A DNA stretch of 64,000 nucleotides from Magicicada septendecula. Lineage: Eukaryota; Arthropoda; Insecta; Hemiptera; Cicadidae. The translations under genes and the position numbers were made by a program. The notes beneath the pieces are model-generated. The model was given only the letters and a program-made list of their open reading frames with translations. It was not told the DNA's origin and ran no database searches. The stretch is from contig CM068367.1 in assembly GCA_034769895.1 (NCBI GenBank), forward strand, positions 86,915,654 to 86,979,653, written 5' to 3'. Below are positions 1 through 11,622 of this stretch, one piece after another (position 1 is the stretch's first letter; each line of letters begins with the position of its first letter).

Positions 1-581
1 GGACAGACTCAATTGGCGAAGAGCCAGACTGTGACAAACGTGCCCTTAACGAGGGTCACTCGAATGTGGAACCCCGAAACAATACTGGAAGCTATATTTT
101 GTCCGTCACTGCTTACCGGACGAGAAACAAAAAATTGTCTTTCACTGCTCTCCTTATTAGTACAGCCTACACTACTCCATGTCTCTTCATGGGAGGACAG
201 TTCCAATTTGGCTTAACATGCAATAAAATTTGTCAGCGACAACCGAACAAATTTTGTGTGTCGTTAATATTTATTTGCCACGTTCAGTAGGCGTACAACA
301 GACCGTCTGACAACGAATACATAATCAACTAAATGATTAAAGTGTCAAAAAATATTAAACTTATTTAAACAAATGTTTTAACTTATATTTATGACAGCGA
401 ACGTGGGAGTCTTTTTGTTATCTGTGGAAGCTAATTCTGAGAATGACGCAATGACTTAGCTAAATTATAATTGAATTACAGTGAAGTTTACCTTTACAAA
501 ATAATAAATTTTAAAAGAATTTAAACTTGTCATTTCCGTACTACAGTAAATGAGCGATCCAAACTTAACTAAGAACATGAA
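1..581. other. No recognisable feature
   Basis: Small overlapping frames occur on both strands in the first 290 bases, but none has a motif I recognise and they are about the length expected by chance. From about 300 onward the sequence is AT-rich with stops in all frames. Confidence 0.5.
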
Positions 582-687
582 TCTTCTTGTTCTCCTCTCC
601 TCCACTTTCTCCTCCTCCTCCCCTCTTATCCTTCTCCTCCTCCTCCTCCTTCTTCTTCTTCTTCTTCTACTTCTTCTTCTTATTATT
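582..687. repeat. Pyrimidine-rich (CTC/CTT)n tract
   Basis: The strand is almost pure C and T, with runs of CTC and then CTT triplets. On the minus strand it reads as (GAA/GAG)n, the same kind of tail that ends many LINE copies in this window. No LINE body can be read to its right, so the origin is unproven. Poly-leucine and poly-phenylalanine frames across it are artefacts. Confidence 0.85.
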
Positions 688-760
688 GACCGGGTTCAAA
701 TTTCTACCTCGGTCGCAACTGACCGAGGTCCACTTTTTATGTATTTCTCTTTTCGTTTTA

Positions 761-885
761 TTTTTTAACAGCTATGTAATCAATAAAATCGCTATTTAAA
801 AAAAAATTTAACCTTGAAAATCAGTTTTGTGATTTATCAATGCACTTGAAAACCTTCACTTATCCTTAAATTCACGTGAGTGGAC
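761..885 (+). repeat. Dispersed repeat, copy 1 (pairs with 3248-3381)
   Basis: This stretch matches 3248-3381 over about 125 bases. Shared blocks are TTTTTTAACAGCTATGTAAT, then AACCTTGAAAATCAGTTTT, then TGATTTATCA, then TGCACTTGAAA, and finally TTCAC(A/G)TGAGTG. Both copies lie in the same orientation. There is no coding frame. Family unknown. Confidence 0.8.
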
Positions 886-1470
886 TTGGGTAGTTTTATC
901 ATTAAACTCACGATTTGTTGTACAGAGAAATAACCAAAAGATGCACGAAACATTAGCAAACATAAGCACTAATGTTTTTTTAGTATTTCGGTACTGTAGA
1001 ATCTCTGTGCAGTCGTCTGCTGCATCTGTTCACAAATAGGCTAGTACTCTTCCGGCCCCTCTATAATAATTATCATCTAACTGACATGCCGCCAGCATAG
1101 CAACTGAGTCTTAATTTGTTATTTAATTAGTTCGATTCTTCGCTATCGAAGCTTAACACGGTATCGCTACTGCCGTCGTCTCTTTCTTTTGCACTTAAGA
1201 AGTATAGACAAGTAACTAAGCGTATGATTTTGGGATAAACGAATATCGTTTTATGACTCTGTGATGCTATTGTTGTCTATTCTGTTAAATTACACTCTCT
1301 ACCTAATTTATCACGGATTAAGAATCATGGAAACAATTTGATAACATAGATTCAGTGGTCTGATACCATATGAAGTAAGTATGGCCTGGTGTAATTCACG
1401 ACGTGAAGAAACGTAGAAAGATTAAAAAATCTTTTTTTTAAGCATCTTCATTTCTTAGTGCTCATTTCAT
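886..1470. other. No recognisable feature
   Basis: This is AT-rich DNA without an open frame, tRNA-like box or repeat that I can name. Confidence 0.5.
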
Positions 1471-1698
1471 ACTGAAGAGAAAAGACTGACGTGGTATGGG
1501 CACGTAAGAAGAGCTGGACATGATAGACTGATGGCAAAGATTACGAACTGGTGCTCTTCGGACAGAAAAAGAAGAAGAAGAAGACCGAGGTCTCAAAGGA
1601 TCTGTAGATATGAAGTGAATTAGGCAATGGAAAGACGTGATCCCAGAGACGGGGAATGGGAAATAGAAAAAAGATTCGAAAGTGTGATTGGAGAATAA
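1471..1698 (+). mobile_element. LINE fragment, RT protein C-terminal tail (family with 47.1 kb copy)
   Basis: The plus frame from 1471 reads EEKRLTWYGHVRRAGHDR, then a basic Arg-rich block, one in-frame TAG at the VN-x-AMERR point, and ERRDPRDGEWEIEKRFE before the closing TAA. W-Y-G-H-V-R-R-A followed by a G/R-R-P-R box is the usual end of arthropod LINE ORF2 proteins, downstream of the reverse-transcriptase core. The minus-strand copy at 47.15-47.55 kb has IEEKRLVWYGHVRRAQNR in the same place, so they share a family. The copy is 5'-truncated and dead. No RT catalytic residues are present. Confidence 0.8.
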
Positions 1699-2736
1699 AA
1701 ATCTCCCCTGTTTGTGTGGGGGGGCCGCGCGTGCGTGTGTTTCAATGTCTGTGTGATGTTTTCCGTCTTTTTTAACAGGACCATAAACTTTTCATCCATT
1801 CGACGTAGCTTGCAATTTGTTTCGTCATTACCTACAATTTTTGGCGCTGAAGTAAACTTTTATACGGAAATAATTTTGTAGTAATTTAATTGTACTTTTC
1901 AGATTGCCATATTTGTCTACCAGTTCATCGTCTATGTTGTTTCCATGATTGTAACCGAAAAATATTTTACGTGATTGAATTGCGGAACTGGGTCTACATT
2001 TGCGTTGAATCGTATCTAGACGATTGAACGGTTAGGCGACTTGTAGTTGTAGTTTCCTCTCATGCGTCCAAGTCCTTTCTGATAAAAGAGTGACTAAAAA
2101 CAGTTTTCAATGCACGCTTTTTATTACATTCTGTACCCATTTGTCTTGTAAATAAATTATCTGTTGGGACTGTATTCAGTTGTTGCAAAACAAGGTTGAA
2201 GCAAAGAAAATTACATTTACGACTACATTTCATTACTAAGAGATTTACATAAAGCAAGTGTGTGGTGGGAGAGGCGCATATGTTTGTTTTTCTGCACGAC
2301 CACACCCTCCGGTGTATAATGGAAACTAAAGACTGTTTCTAATAAAAGAAAACGATCCGAAGGTTCTGACATTGCACGAGCATCGATCACTTTGTTTTGA
2401 CAACAGAACATATTACAACAATCAAAATCTACGTTACATTTGAAACAAACCTTTTTTTTTTTTTTTTTTTTTTTGTTCGCGCCAAATGTATTTTAAAACT
2501 GCCAGCATGTATAATGGAAACTGCCACGTCTAAGGCTACTGTTATTAGCATTGCAAATTTACATACATAAGCGTGCTACCGCTGGGAGCTACAATAGAAT
2601 TATTTGTATTCATTTAAATAAGTTTTAAAAATAGTAATACAACATAGTGCAGCTGTTTGTAAGCAGTAACATTACCTTTGTATATACAATTTTTACTTTA
2701 AATGTGCATGATTTAATAATTAATTAACATTCCCTG
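1699..2736. other. No gene; poly-T run at 2452-2474
   Basis: The segment opens with a short G-run and GC/GT patch near 1718-1741. A 23-base T run sits at 2452-2474, which could be the poly-A tail of an old minus-strand retrocopy, but nothing to its right looks like an RNA-derived sequence. Frames at 2060-2411 on the minus strand show no motif. Confidence 0.45.
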
Positions 2737-2836
2737 TTAATAATAATAATAATAATAATTTATTATTATAAATAATTATTTTATTATAACAGAATAATAT
2801 TAATAATTATAATTATAATTATTATTATATTACCAA
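2737..2836. repeat. AT-rich (TAA)n low-complexity tract
   Basis: About 100 bases consist only of A and T except for a few C/G, with TAA/TTA triplets in both directions that can fold back on themselves. Confidence 0.85.
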
Positions 2837-3247
2837 CATTCTTTAATGTATAAGAACACTGAAAACAGTAGTATGTAATCATTCGTATTTTCTTTCCAAG
2901 TAATTGTTGTTGGTACTCTAGCTTCTTGCAGTATTTCTATATTATTGTTATTCAATAATATATTAAGTCTGCAAGTGTATTTTAATTTTTAATTAGGTTT
3001 TCATATATACTAACAGAAATTAAAAAAACATATTTGCGGAAGTAAACTATTACTGAATAATGTCGTAAATATGTAATTATTATATAAATGGCTGATAATG
3101 GTCGTAATGGTCGTATAAATTGGTGATATGGGTGATATAGAAATAAATGATAATGGTCGTAGTCATTGGCGTGTTGGTACACTCCACTATATAATGTTTA
3201 TATATCGAGGGCTTAGTGGTAAAACTATCCAACGCATTTTTAAGCCC
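2837..3247. other. AT-rich, with a short AATGGTCGT repeat
   Basis: No coding signal. Between about 3090 and 3165 the word AATGGTCGT appears three times together with repeated GTGATATRG words, a weak local tandem repeat. Confidence 0.45.
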
Positions 3248-3381
3248 TTTTTTAACAGCTATGTAATCAATAAAACAACTCTATTAATAATAAAAATTAA
3301 CCTTGAAAATCAGTTTTATGATTTATCATTGCACTTGAAATCCTTTTTCAGTTTTCTGGAAATTCACATGAGTGAATTTAC
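3248..3381 (+). repeat. Dispersed repeat, copy 2 (pairs with 761-885)
   Basis: See copy 1 at 761-885. This copy carries a slightly longer AT insert after the shared AATCAATAAAA word. The two copies are about 2.5 kb apart and clearly diverged, so this is a dispersed family rather than a recent tandem duplication. Confidence 0.8.
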
Positions 3382-4224
3382 AGACCACTAACCCCAATAT
3401 ATTATACTAGTCTGGTACGATTCTTACTTGTAAGTATCGTATATCGATACTTTCTTAATCCTTAGGCCATACACCACAGGCCTAAGGAACGTTATTGTTC
3501 CTTGTGTACGGTTTTCAAATGACATACATGTAATAAATACAGCTTTATGTAAATAAAATAATTAACTAATTACTTCTAAACGAGTGAACTTATTTTATTT
3601 AACTTAGAGATGGCTCTCTGTGCCGTAGATGCATCGTTTACTTAACGACCGCTCCAGAAAACGCGGGAAGGACAAACAAAAAAACACTGATTTCGTGTCT
3701 AATGTCTATAAGCTCTTTCATGTCAAATTAATGTCATAATTTCTTTCAGAGATTATCAAACTTTTTAAATTTTATAGTTAATGGTGGTCATGAATTTAAA
3801 AACAGTTTTCCATTTATTTTTTTTTCCTTCCGAAAACAGTAGCCTGCCATACAGGTGCAACTAAATAAGTTACTTAAATGTAGTTTGCCTACTTATGTGT
3901 GACTGTTAAGTTTACACAAGTATAAACACTACAAATCAAGCTGATCTTAATGTTATTACCGAAGGTTCACCTGAAATCAAACAAACGAAATTAGTCAGAC
4001 GTTACTTCCGAAAGAAATTACATATATAAATATGTATACATCAACAGGTCTACTGGTAATATATGAGCTTCTGCAATTGAAGAATAAAACTTCCGTGATT
4101 GCCCAATCGCCTTGACAGCCCTTTCAATTTCTGTCATTTGTAATGTGCAAATGTTCTATCTTTGGATTGCGTGTGTACTGACAGACATATTGTTGAAGTT
4201 TTCATCATTATCGTCTTAGTGGTT
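3382..4224. other. No recognisable feature
   Basis: AT-rich with no usable open frame. A short imperfect inverted pair built on TTAGGCC/AGGCCTAA occurs at about 3470-3486. Confidence 0.45.
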
Positions 4225-4500
4225 TTAGACTTTAGCGACCTGGTCCTGTTCCACAGTCCACCTTTTCTTAGGTCTATCAACTTTTCTTCTGCCACTAGGG
4301 TTGTAATCTTTCGCCATCTTCGGTGTTCTACTTTCTTCCATTCTATCTATGTGCTGAATCCACTTTCGTCTATATTCTTTAATCCTTGCATTAAGTGGAA
4401 AAATATCTAAATCACTTCTTATCTCCTCATTTCTTATATGATCCCGTCTATTACACCTTTTAACTGATCTCAGAAATTTTTTATACCTAAGTTAGACATT
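4225..4500 (-). mobile_element. LINE fragment, RT protein C-terminal tail
   Basis: On the minus strand an open frame ends at TAA 4225-4227 and reads, in order, KKFLRSVKRCNRRDHIRNEE, then IKEYRRKWIQHIDRMEES, PKMAKDYNP, and GRRKVDRPKKRW before the stop. RRDHIRNEEIR, followed by R-K-W-x-x-H-x-x-R-M and by G-R-R-x-x-x-R-P-K-K-R-W, is the standard C-terminal layout of LINE RT proteins in arthropods. The frame is uninterrupted for about 80 codons and then meets a stop upstream, so the copy is 5'-truncated but not very old. No catalytic RT residues are included. Confidence 0.85.
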
Positions 4501-4833
4501 ATTGGTATTTAAAAATTTCCATATCACTCGGCGGCAGGCGACACTGTCATGTAGTTACAGCATCGTGGCTCCGTCACATGCATAGATGACCATACAGCTC
4601 GGTCGCCAGGGATCTCTAGACACGAAAGGGTAGACGGACGGCAACGAAGGCGACATTATATACGTAAATAATGTCTAATTTAAACTGATATATTTTAAAT
4701 ATTTATATATCCATATATTTATACTGTTAAATTTTATACATCAATTGCATTTAGTTATAATATTACGTATTAACAAAAAATTGTAGAACGTTACCAAGAT
4801 TTGTATTTGTTTTAATTATAAAACAGTTGTAGC
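4501..4833. other. GC-richer patch then AT-rich spacer
   Basis: About 4525-4655 is clearly richer in G and C than its surroundings and contains CGGCGGCAGGCG and CGGACGGCAACG-like words. I see no frame or known repeat. The rest is AT-rich. Confidence 0.4.
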
Positions 4834-4870
4834 CTGAAGACACCAGAGGATAGCAGGAGTCGGTCGAAAC
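4834..4870 (+). repeat. PLE-type hairpin motif, single copy
   Basis: The plus strand has CTGAAGA, then a segment beginning CACC and ending GGTC that can pair as a stem, then GAAAC. This is the arrangement found at the end of the Penelope-like copies at 26.25 and 59.9-60.4 kb and in the palindromes at 36.5 and 48.6 kb. No coding part of a PLE is visible beside it. Confidence 0.4.
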
Positions 4871-5559
4871 AATCGAATAACGAACGTCGTAGGACAGTCG
4901 TTAGTTGGAAACATCACCCATAAAAACTACCTACATGTGTATTCGTCGACCCACAGAAAAAAACTTATCACAAGGAGAGAGCGAACAAAGTTTATGGAGC
5001 GCACACAATAGGCTATCGATTTTGCCATTTATAAGCCGTTTTACCGGGTAAGTGCCCATTACATTGTGTCTATGTGTGTGTGTATATGTTGTTTTGACGC
5101 GTCCTTTACATCTACTACAACGACTACGTGTAGAGAGTTTCACAGGACACCTTTTAAAGCGCTACAGTCATCATCGCCAAAACAGTTTCACAGTGAATAC
5201 AGAAGCAGGATGGAGACTGAATAGAATACTTTGTGTAAACACAGCTTTCATTACGTACATAAAAAACAACAGCCAGACCCTCATCACAACAACCCCACTG
5301 TCACTACCCGTATGAGTGTGGCGACACACCAATCCTTGCTAAATTCAATAGATTTACAATACGAACAACCCCCGTATGACTTCACAACAAAAGACGCGTG
5401 GACCGATTTTCATGTGGTTTTCATTTAACAACAGAGCATAGTTGGAAACTATTATCTCCTAGCCTTTCATAGTATTATAAATCAATTACGCAAAGAGCAA
5501 ATTAGTCGTTTGTTTTTTTTGGGTTTGCAGTTTGATATTTCCGATATGATTTTTACCTA
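4871..5559. other. No gene recognised
   Basis: Overlapping frames of 70-87 codons exist on both strands (for example 5052-5315 plus). They have no recognisable motif or signal, and a CA/GT-rich stretch at 5064-5085 helps keep them open. I do not call a gene. Confidence 0.4.
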
Positions 5560-5752
5560 CAAGGCCTCGGAAATGGAGTTCTTAAGAGGAGTTAAAAGAT
5601 GTTCTAAACTTGATCATAAAAAGAATAAAGTTATAAGAGAAAAATTAATTTTAACTTGAACGAAAAATGAAAGGATTACAAATGACCATGGAAAGGACAC
5701 TTAGAAAGAATATCAGATTTAGAAAGGACACTTAGAAAGGATATCAGACTGA
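5560..5752 (+). mobile_element. LINE fragment, RT C-terminal tail (family with 9.84 and 62.7 kb copies)
   Basis: The plus strand reads ASEMEFLRGVKRCSKLDHKK, then REKLIL, then in other frames a WKRHLER/ISDLERT-like stretch. The same wording (EMAFL-x-VVKRCFKLDR and REELQVLNLNERLKAYKRRW) appears at 9.95-10.1 kb, so both belong to one family. Several frame changes separate the blocks. Near the end a 31-base unit (about 5696-5757, containing GGACACTTAGAAAG) is repeated in tandem, a local duplication after insertion. Only the extreme C-terminal region survives. Confidence 0.75.
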
Positions 5753-6904
5753 CCACACAAGTCTTTAATCGTAAATAATTTATGATTAATTATTTCTTTC
5801 TAATTATTAAAGAATTAACAATTGTACTAAACATACAACAACACACACGCGCGCGCGCGTACAAAAGCAAGTGTAAACTGGGTAATTGGAAAATCGGAAA
5901 GACAAATAGGAAAACAGTTATTATTGCCAAAGTAATACGGTCATAATGATATAAAATTAAACAAAGTTATGTTACAAAGAAGTGGTTTGTTAAATTAGGT
6001 ACAATTTAACCGACATTGAATGATTATTTTAACCAATCCATCCTCAGTTTTTTCAGTACACGTAAGTTTTTCTTTTCAATCTCCCACAGTTTTGACCAGT
6101 TATTGAATCTATATCTTCTACTGCGATCTTGCAAAGACGTCTTTTAACCTTTCCTATTACATTTTCCAACTCCAAGTATTAGGGTGCATATGATACATAC
6201 CATTTACATATTATATGTCAATCAAATACATTACTGGGTTTATTCTAGACGTAAGCTATGGTTATTTCATACAGTGTATGACAAATTTTAAGCTGTAATG
6301 TTAATCTCACCGTTGGTTCATTAACAATCTACGTATCCTATTTTTACAAACGATGTCTTCAATTTGAATACATCCCCCCCCCCAACGGAGTAAAATTTCT
6401 CTCCTTTAGCGGTCTCCTTGGCTCACGGATGACAACGTACAGCTATATATGATTTTTCTTACCTTTCAGGTCAGAAACTGTTCCTTAAAATGAACGAAAC
6501 ATGTATTAGGGAACATAATGGAGAAGCTTACAGGAAAACATTCCACATAAGATTCTGATGGATTTTCTAAAACCGGTCTTTAAGATGGCAGCTCCATTAT
6601 GTAACTAACTCAACGTGCAATGATTATGTAATACATGCATGACTGATGCAGTGACTGATTTAATAACATTCAATCACAAACTGATACGGAAGATCAAAGG
6701 GAGAAAACGGAAAGACTAAATAAAACATGAAGTCCAGGGAGAGAATTTTGGTCGTACAATATCGATGACGGAATAGATAAATTTCTTGGGGTTTGTTGTT
6801 CACCGAGTATCGCTAATGATTTACAAACACTATTTCCACGGGGAACATAGTATTGTAGATAAAGGTGCTAGATTTGGCTCACTGTGAGCGTCATGTAATG
6901 GTAA
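5753..6904. other. No recognisable feature
   Basis: AT-rich DNA with a short (CA)n(CG)n run at 5839-5860 and a nine-base C run near 6375. The complement of 6040-6180 has a short basic frame that might be a very old LINE tail, but it lacks the diagnostic boxes. Confidence 0.4.
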
Positions 6905-7646
6905 AGTCTACTACAAAACTGGAACACAGACACAAATTCAGTATATACAGAAACCCACTAAAAATTCATAACACACTGTGACATAACACGTCAATTAGAG
7001 GACTTATCCGTACACAACACAAACTATCAGCTTTCAGACCCATGACACACAGACAAAACAGCATTACAGTAGAACAGAGAGACTATCAGGATGAATTAAA
7101 TACAATTAAATATTTAGCTGAAGCCAACAGATAACGATACAATAATAATTAATAAACTACGAAAAATCCAGATCAAACAACAGGCAAAGATAGAAAACAA
7201 TGAATTTATAACACTCAAAAATAAAAACAGCCCGCAAATTAAAAAAAAAAGTGGATACAAAAACAGCATACAGAACAACTACAAACAAAACAGAACATAC
7301 ACTGTCAAAACAACAAAAAATACACAAACAGCCTGGCACATAATGTGTACACAATTCACATATTTTATTTACCTGGCACAAACCAAACTGCTCACAGTGA
7401 CCCAAATTCTACAAAGGACAGACAGGACACAGCTTCAAACAAAGGTACAATGAACAATCATTATACTCCACCACCGAGTCCACCGAATTTTTGCAAACAA
7501 TCTCACTGAAGCGGACTACACGATGGCCACATAAACAACGAAATCCTACTAGAAAAACTCAAACCAATGGAAATATAACACACACAAAACTCACGGAAAC
7601 GACAATCTAAACAAACAGAGAGAATTTAAGTTCGAACATATGACAC
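6905..7646 (+). mobile_element. Penelope-like element (PLE), decayed RT thumb and GIY-YIG region
   Basis: Spread over the plus frames are recognisable PLE blocks in the right order: an IYRKPT-like block (QYIQKPTK) near 6930; RTQHKLSAFRPMTHRQNS with EQRDYQDELNTIKYLAEANR at about 7010-7130, the region after the RT core; and, at about 7390-7460, PKFYKGQTGHSFKQRYNE, which matches the GIY-YIG endonuclease block (C-x-x-C-P-K-F-Y-I-G-Q-T-G-R-S-F-K-x-R-Y-x-E-H). A downstream LTEADYTMATINNEILLEKL stretch fits the end of that domain. PLEs are reverse-transcribing elements with a C-terminal GIY-YIG nuclease. The copy is broken in several places, lacks the RT catalytic half, and ends at a (CA)n run. Confidence 0.75.

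Positions 7647-7682
<36 letters not shown>
7647..7682. repeat. (CA)n microsatellite
   Basis: About 17 CA units directly follow the PLE remnant. The PLE structures at 59.5-60.8 kb also sit next to CA/GT runs. Confidence 0.95.
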
Positions 7683-7685
<3 letters not shown>

Positions 7686-9579
7686 AGCAGCGACCTTTCA
7701 AGCAACGGCGGCATATCCAAAAGCAGAACTGATCCGCTCTCTTAACAGTAACCTCTCTATTGAAGCTCGCAATGAGCGAAAGTTAGCTCCTTTATCTACT
7801 TACAGCAATCCCCCTTTATAACAAAACCTGTTAAAACGAATCACGCTCATAACGGACAGCTCTAAGAAACATGGGGTGTTGAAAAATCATAGACAACCAA
7901 GCCCAAAAATGACGCTTAGCAACGCTGGACAATGTATGCAGTACAATGTACCACGAATGGTCGTGTTTTACTCCGTGAGCGAAGTAAAGACCACTTGAAC
8001 TTTGTCACTGAATATGTTCAGAAATCAGAAAATGAAAACGTATCCCCCCTATTATGATCACTTGCGACACCTTTGTGAGTTACTGATTAAGAAATTAACT
8101 CTAATCTAACAAAAATTAGTAATGTTCGTAGTTTGTAAGCCAGTATACATGGATAATGTTTCTCACACATAGCCCTCACGTTTTTGAAGAGATAAATATT
8201 AGACAAAGTTCTTACTGTAATTATGAACATTTTTTGTAAAATATAATCTGTTCTTTACTCTAGACTGTTTTTATTACAGTTGTGTAGCCTATACAGTATT
8301 TTGAATAATATACTGTATAACTGTTTTTTTTTTTTTCATTTCTGTACTGCTGTCTATCCTTTCCTTCCTTTTCCTGGCGTTTCAACCCAGCGTGGGTTTT
8401 ACGCTGCTCGTACAGTTATATATTTTATATAAATATAGGTAAAATAAATAGTTACAATTTTTTCTAAGTAATTTAAATGAATCATAACCGTATTGTAAAG
8501 CCTACTTGGCATATACAGTTACAACAGACTTTCAATATAACGGACACCTCAGAGCGCCTACTGGTCTGTTATAACGGGAGACTACCATACTAGTGTTCCG
8601 TATCGAAATGCTGTTTGTAAATCAGTAGATAAATATAATTTTGCCTACAAAATAGGTTTTAGGGATTATTCATATATACGGAAGAAAAAATTACACGTGC
8701 ACATATACACAGTCTAAATGGTATTCCTGCCGATGGATGCACACGTAACCCGTAAGAAATACAGACCGCAGCAGTATGCATCCACAGCATTTGTGAATAA
8801 ATCGTGTGAATCTAAGTAGTGCAACAGTAAATTTGTGAATTACGGTATACGTACGCTGTATGTGCTCCGTGCTCCCGTTTTGTTGAATTACAGCCAACTT
8901 ACTTTGCCCGCACACATTTCTTGCTACTCTAACCGCGGCACTTTGCCCAGTTCACCCCATTTAATTTTACACTAATATAACAATTAATAATATCAGTGCA
9001 CACTCACGTTGTGCACATAAACATTAGTATCGTCACACAAACATAAGTATCACTAATGTCGGTAATTATCGTTACACCATATCACTAATTCTAAACGATC
9101 ACTGAGTAGTCCATTCTTTTATTTCTGTTTCCCGATTATGCCTTATGGCGTTTGGTCCTTGACCATTAAATATTTTAGTTCCACGTACTTCTCCTATAGT
9201 TTTTCCCTTTTCTTAGCTATCTCTTTAATCTTGTCTTCCCATAGGATTCGGAATCGACCTATACATTTTCTTCCACATGTTTTCAATTCGAAAGTTTTTT
9301 TGTCATGTCTTGCTAAATGGTTACATCTATCATTTTACTTGTTATTTTTATACAAGAATAGCTCTTGTGTCAAAGTTTTTCTGCTACGCAGACATCGGAG
9401 AGCTACGTTACCTACAAAGCATCCATCCTTTGACAGAAAGACTAGGAAATAAACCTTTGTATAGAAAAGGCAAATGAAATAGTTATTATGGATAAGAAGA
9501 AAATCATACTAGACGTTGACATACGGATCCTTACAAGACAGTTTGCCTATACACGTTTCTATGTGGGACGGACAATTTC
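7683..9579. other. No gene recognised
   Basis: 7683-8060 is somewhat richer in G and C; the rest is AT-rich with a T-run at 8323-8338. At 8525-8575 the words ACTTTCAATATAACGGACACC and, inverted, TCTGTTATAACGGGAGA recall ends of Tigger/pogo-type DNA transposons, but no transposase lies nearby. A plus frame at 9138-9452 is open for about 104 codons; its composition is hydrophobic/basic without a motif, and I treat it as chance. Confidence 0.35.
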
Positions 9580-9838
9580 ACCTTGTTAGAGAAGTATAAA
9601 AATAGATTACAGGCAAGTGTAATGGGATCTGTAAGTCGGACAGCTGGAAGAACTAGGAGAGACCGAATTAGGACTATGACAATCAGAATACGTTCCAGCT
9701 GTGGACGTAGTGAAGAGAAGAGCACTGTAGCGGTTTGAACGTGTAATAAGGATGGACGAAAGACAGCCGAAGCTCATCACGGATGCTCGCCCAGAAGGAA
9801 AAGAGACACTAAGATTGGAATGGGCTTAATATATTGAG
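9580..9838 (+). mobile_element. LINE fragment, RT C-terminal tail
   Basis: The plus strand reads YKNRLQASVMGSVSRTAGRT followed by RRDRIR, then in a shifted frame ALQRFERVIRMDERQPKLIT, DARPEGKETLRLEW and a stop. 'SEM-x-x-L-R-x-x-x-G-x-x-R-R-D-R-I-R' followed by R-F-x-R-V-x-R-M-D-E-R and a P-E-G-K box is the usual end of a LINE RT protein. At least one frame change is present. It is followed at once by a second LINE tail of a different family in the same orientation. Confidence 0.7.
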
Positions 9839-9840
9839 AA

Positions 9841-10272
9841 GCTACAAATACACTAAAATTCTTTAAAGTTATAGCAGTCCCTGCACTGTCCTATGGGTTA
9901 GAATTATGTACAACAACTAAAAACCAAGAAACAAGACAGAAAAACACACGCCTCGGAAATGGCGTTCTTATGAGTAGTTAAAAGGTGTTTTAAACTTGAC
10001 CGTCTAAAACGTGAGGTCGTAAGAGAAGAATTACAAGTTTTGAACTTGAATGAAAGATTAAAAGCTTATAAACGACGATGGAAACAACATATAGAAGGAA
10101 TGTCAGATTCAAGACTGGCAAAGTAAGTCTGACAATATAAACGTATAGGACACAGGTATATGGGTAGATCCAAGAAGAGGTGGCTGGAGGATCTTTGAAG
10201 GCAGAAGAGGCATCAACTTCCAATGTCGTGATATGAAGGAGATGCCGACGATGACATTGAGATGCTGACTAC
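9841..10272 (+). mobile_element. LINE fragment, RT C-terminal region
   Basis: The frame begins TLKFFKVIAVPALSYGLELC, the 'FYK-x-x-A-V-P-x-L-x-Y-G-S-E' block that follows the RT palm in these LINEs. It continues SEMAFL, VVKRCFKLDR, REELQVLNLNERLKAYKRRW, KQHIEGMSDSRLAK, GHRYMGRSKKRWLEDL and a stop. Two or three in-frame stops (after SEMAFL and after RLAK) show it is dead. The 3' end runs into GAT/GAC triplets (GATGCCGACGATGAC), matching the GAAGATGATGATG end of its relative at 62.7 kb. Abutting the LINE tail at 9580-9838 suggests one insertion beside or into another. Confidence 0.85.
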
Positions 10273-11622
10273 TAGAATGGTGAGATCTTCCCATACTGAA
10301 TCAGAAGTGCTTCTTCGCAAGTAGTGTCCCTTCTAGAAGAATTGAAATGTCTCCCCAAGGTACAGGTTAATTTCGTAAATGGTTGAAGGACACTACTCCT
10401 GAAGGAAAGGGGGGCGAAAAAGAAGAAGAAAACACGACGAAGATTATGGTGAAAAATAATTACTTCAAATTCTCTACGGTATTAATAACATCGAGAGCTG
10501 GAAAAAATAAGAGCTGCTTATGGAAGGCCGACAGAAAAGACTGAAAAGAATGGACGTTATCTAATACAAGTCGAAGTGATTTACTCCTTTAACTTGACGT
10601 AATCGAGTTCAATAGGTGTGAGAGTATCCTGAGCTCCTGACAGTTCACAAAACATAACTACATAAAATTATTAATTTAGTCGTAACCTAATGGCGTAACT
10701 TAGGATAACTTCAGTTCGCAGTTGAGAAGCACACCTTCACATATAGGCCTACAGATAAAATATTTTACACTTACGTAACCTTGAAACTCAACTGATTAAC
10801 TATAGTTAACTTTCCCTTTATACAGTAAAACGAAACGAGTAACTGTACTGTAAACACCGACATAGTAAAAAATCCTAGATGCGCATATTTCAAGTATGCA
10901 TCGCAAACTGGTTCAGGGGACTGACACACGACCTTGCAAAAAGCCTTAGTAGTGTTGTATGTGATTTTGCCTGGGAAAAAAAATCTATGTTACTATTTGC
11001 GGTCGCGATGCGTAATAAAGATTTTGGAATGAAACCAGACACCTTTTTGGAAAGTGATCTGTTTTCAATTTTTAGTAGTTTCAATATAACCTGTAAATGG
11101 GGAGAAGCCAAATGAATGTTGTCCTTTATTTGACTACGTATAAGCGTCTACACGCAAACAATGCTGTGGGAACAGAATGTCTATGAAAGGTTTATAAATA
11201 CGTTCGTTTCGGTGAAGAAAATTGACAAACATTTAAGTAACACAAAAACAAGCTTACTTCTTGACAAAATTTGTTGATAATAAAATGGAAATAAGCATAT
11301 GAAGAAAATTATAAATACTGTAACATTTATAAACGACTTAAAACTGTATCAACAAAATCAGAGCTAGAGATAACACAAGAATAAAAATTGTATTATTCTA
11401 TTTCATGCTGACCGCTAGTACAGCCATTACCTTAAAATGTTTCTCTATACGTTTTCCTTTGCAATATGCTTGTAATGATGCCGTAAACTAAGTAATCTGT
11501 CCTATTGTATGTATAGCTATATCAACATCAAAGTTGAAAAGAAGCTAAATATCTGAAATGATGTATCCTTCAAAGTACAATTATCTCCAACGTGTATTAA
11601 TCACCTGCCTCCAACGTGTGTT
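10273..11622. other. No gene recognised
   Basis: 10380-10440 has a G-run and an AAG/GAA-rich patch that might be another old LINE tail. Complementary frames at 10879-11115 (plus, 78 codons) and 10890-11111 (minus) show no known motif. The remainder is AT-rich. Confidence 0.4.

Noticed and set aside
688-740. tRNA or tRNA-derived SINE suggested by GGGTTCAAATTTC
   Set aside because: No matching A box at the right distance, and the following CCTCGGTCGCAACTGACCGAGG hairpin does not fit a cloverleaf.
550-799. Open plus frames rich in Leu, Ser, Pro and Phe
   Set aside because: They are translations of the (CTC/CTT)n tract, with no motif outside it.
8525-8575. Tigger/pogo-type transposon end
   Set aside because: Only a short resemblance (ATAACGGACACC and an inverted TATAACGG); no transposase or second terminus.
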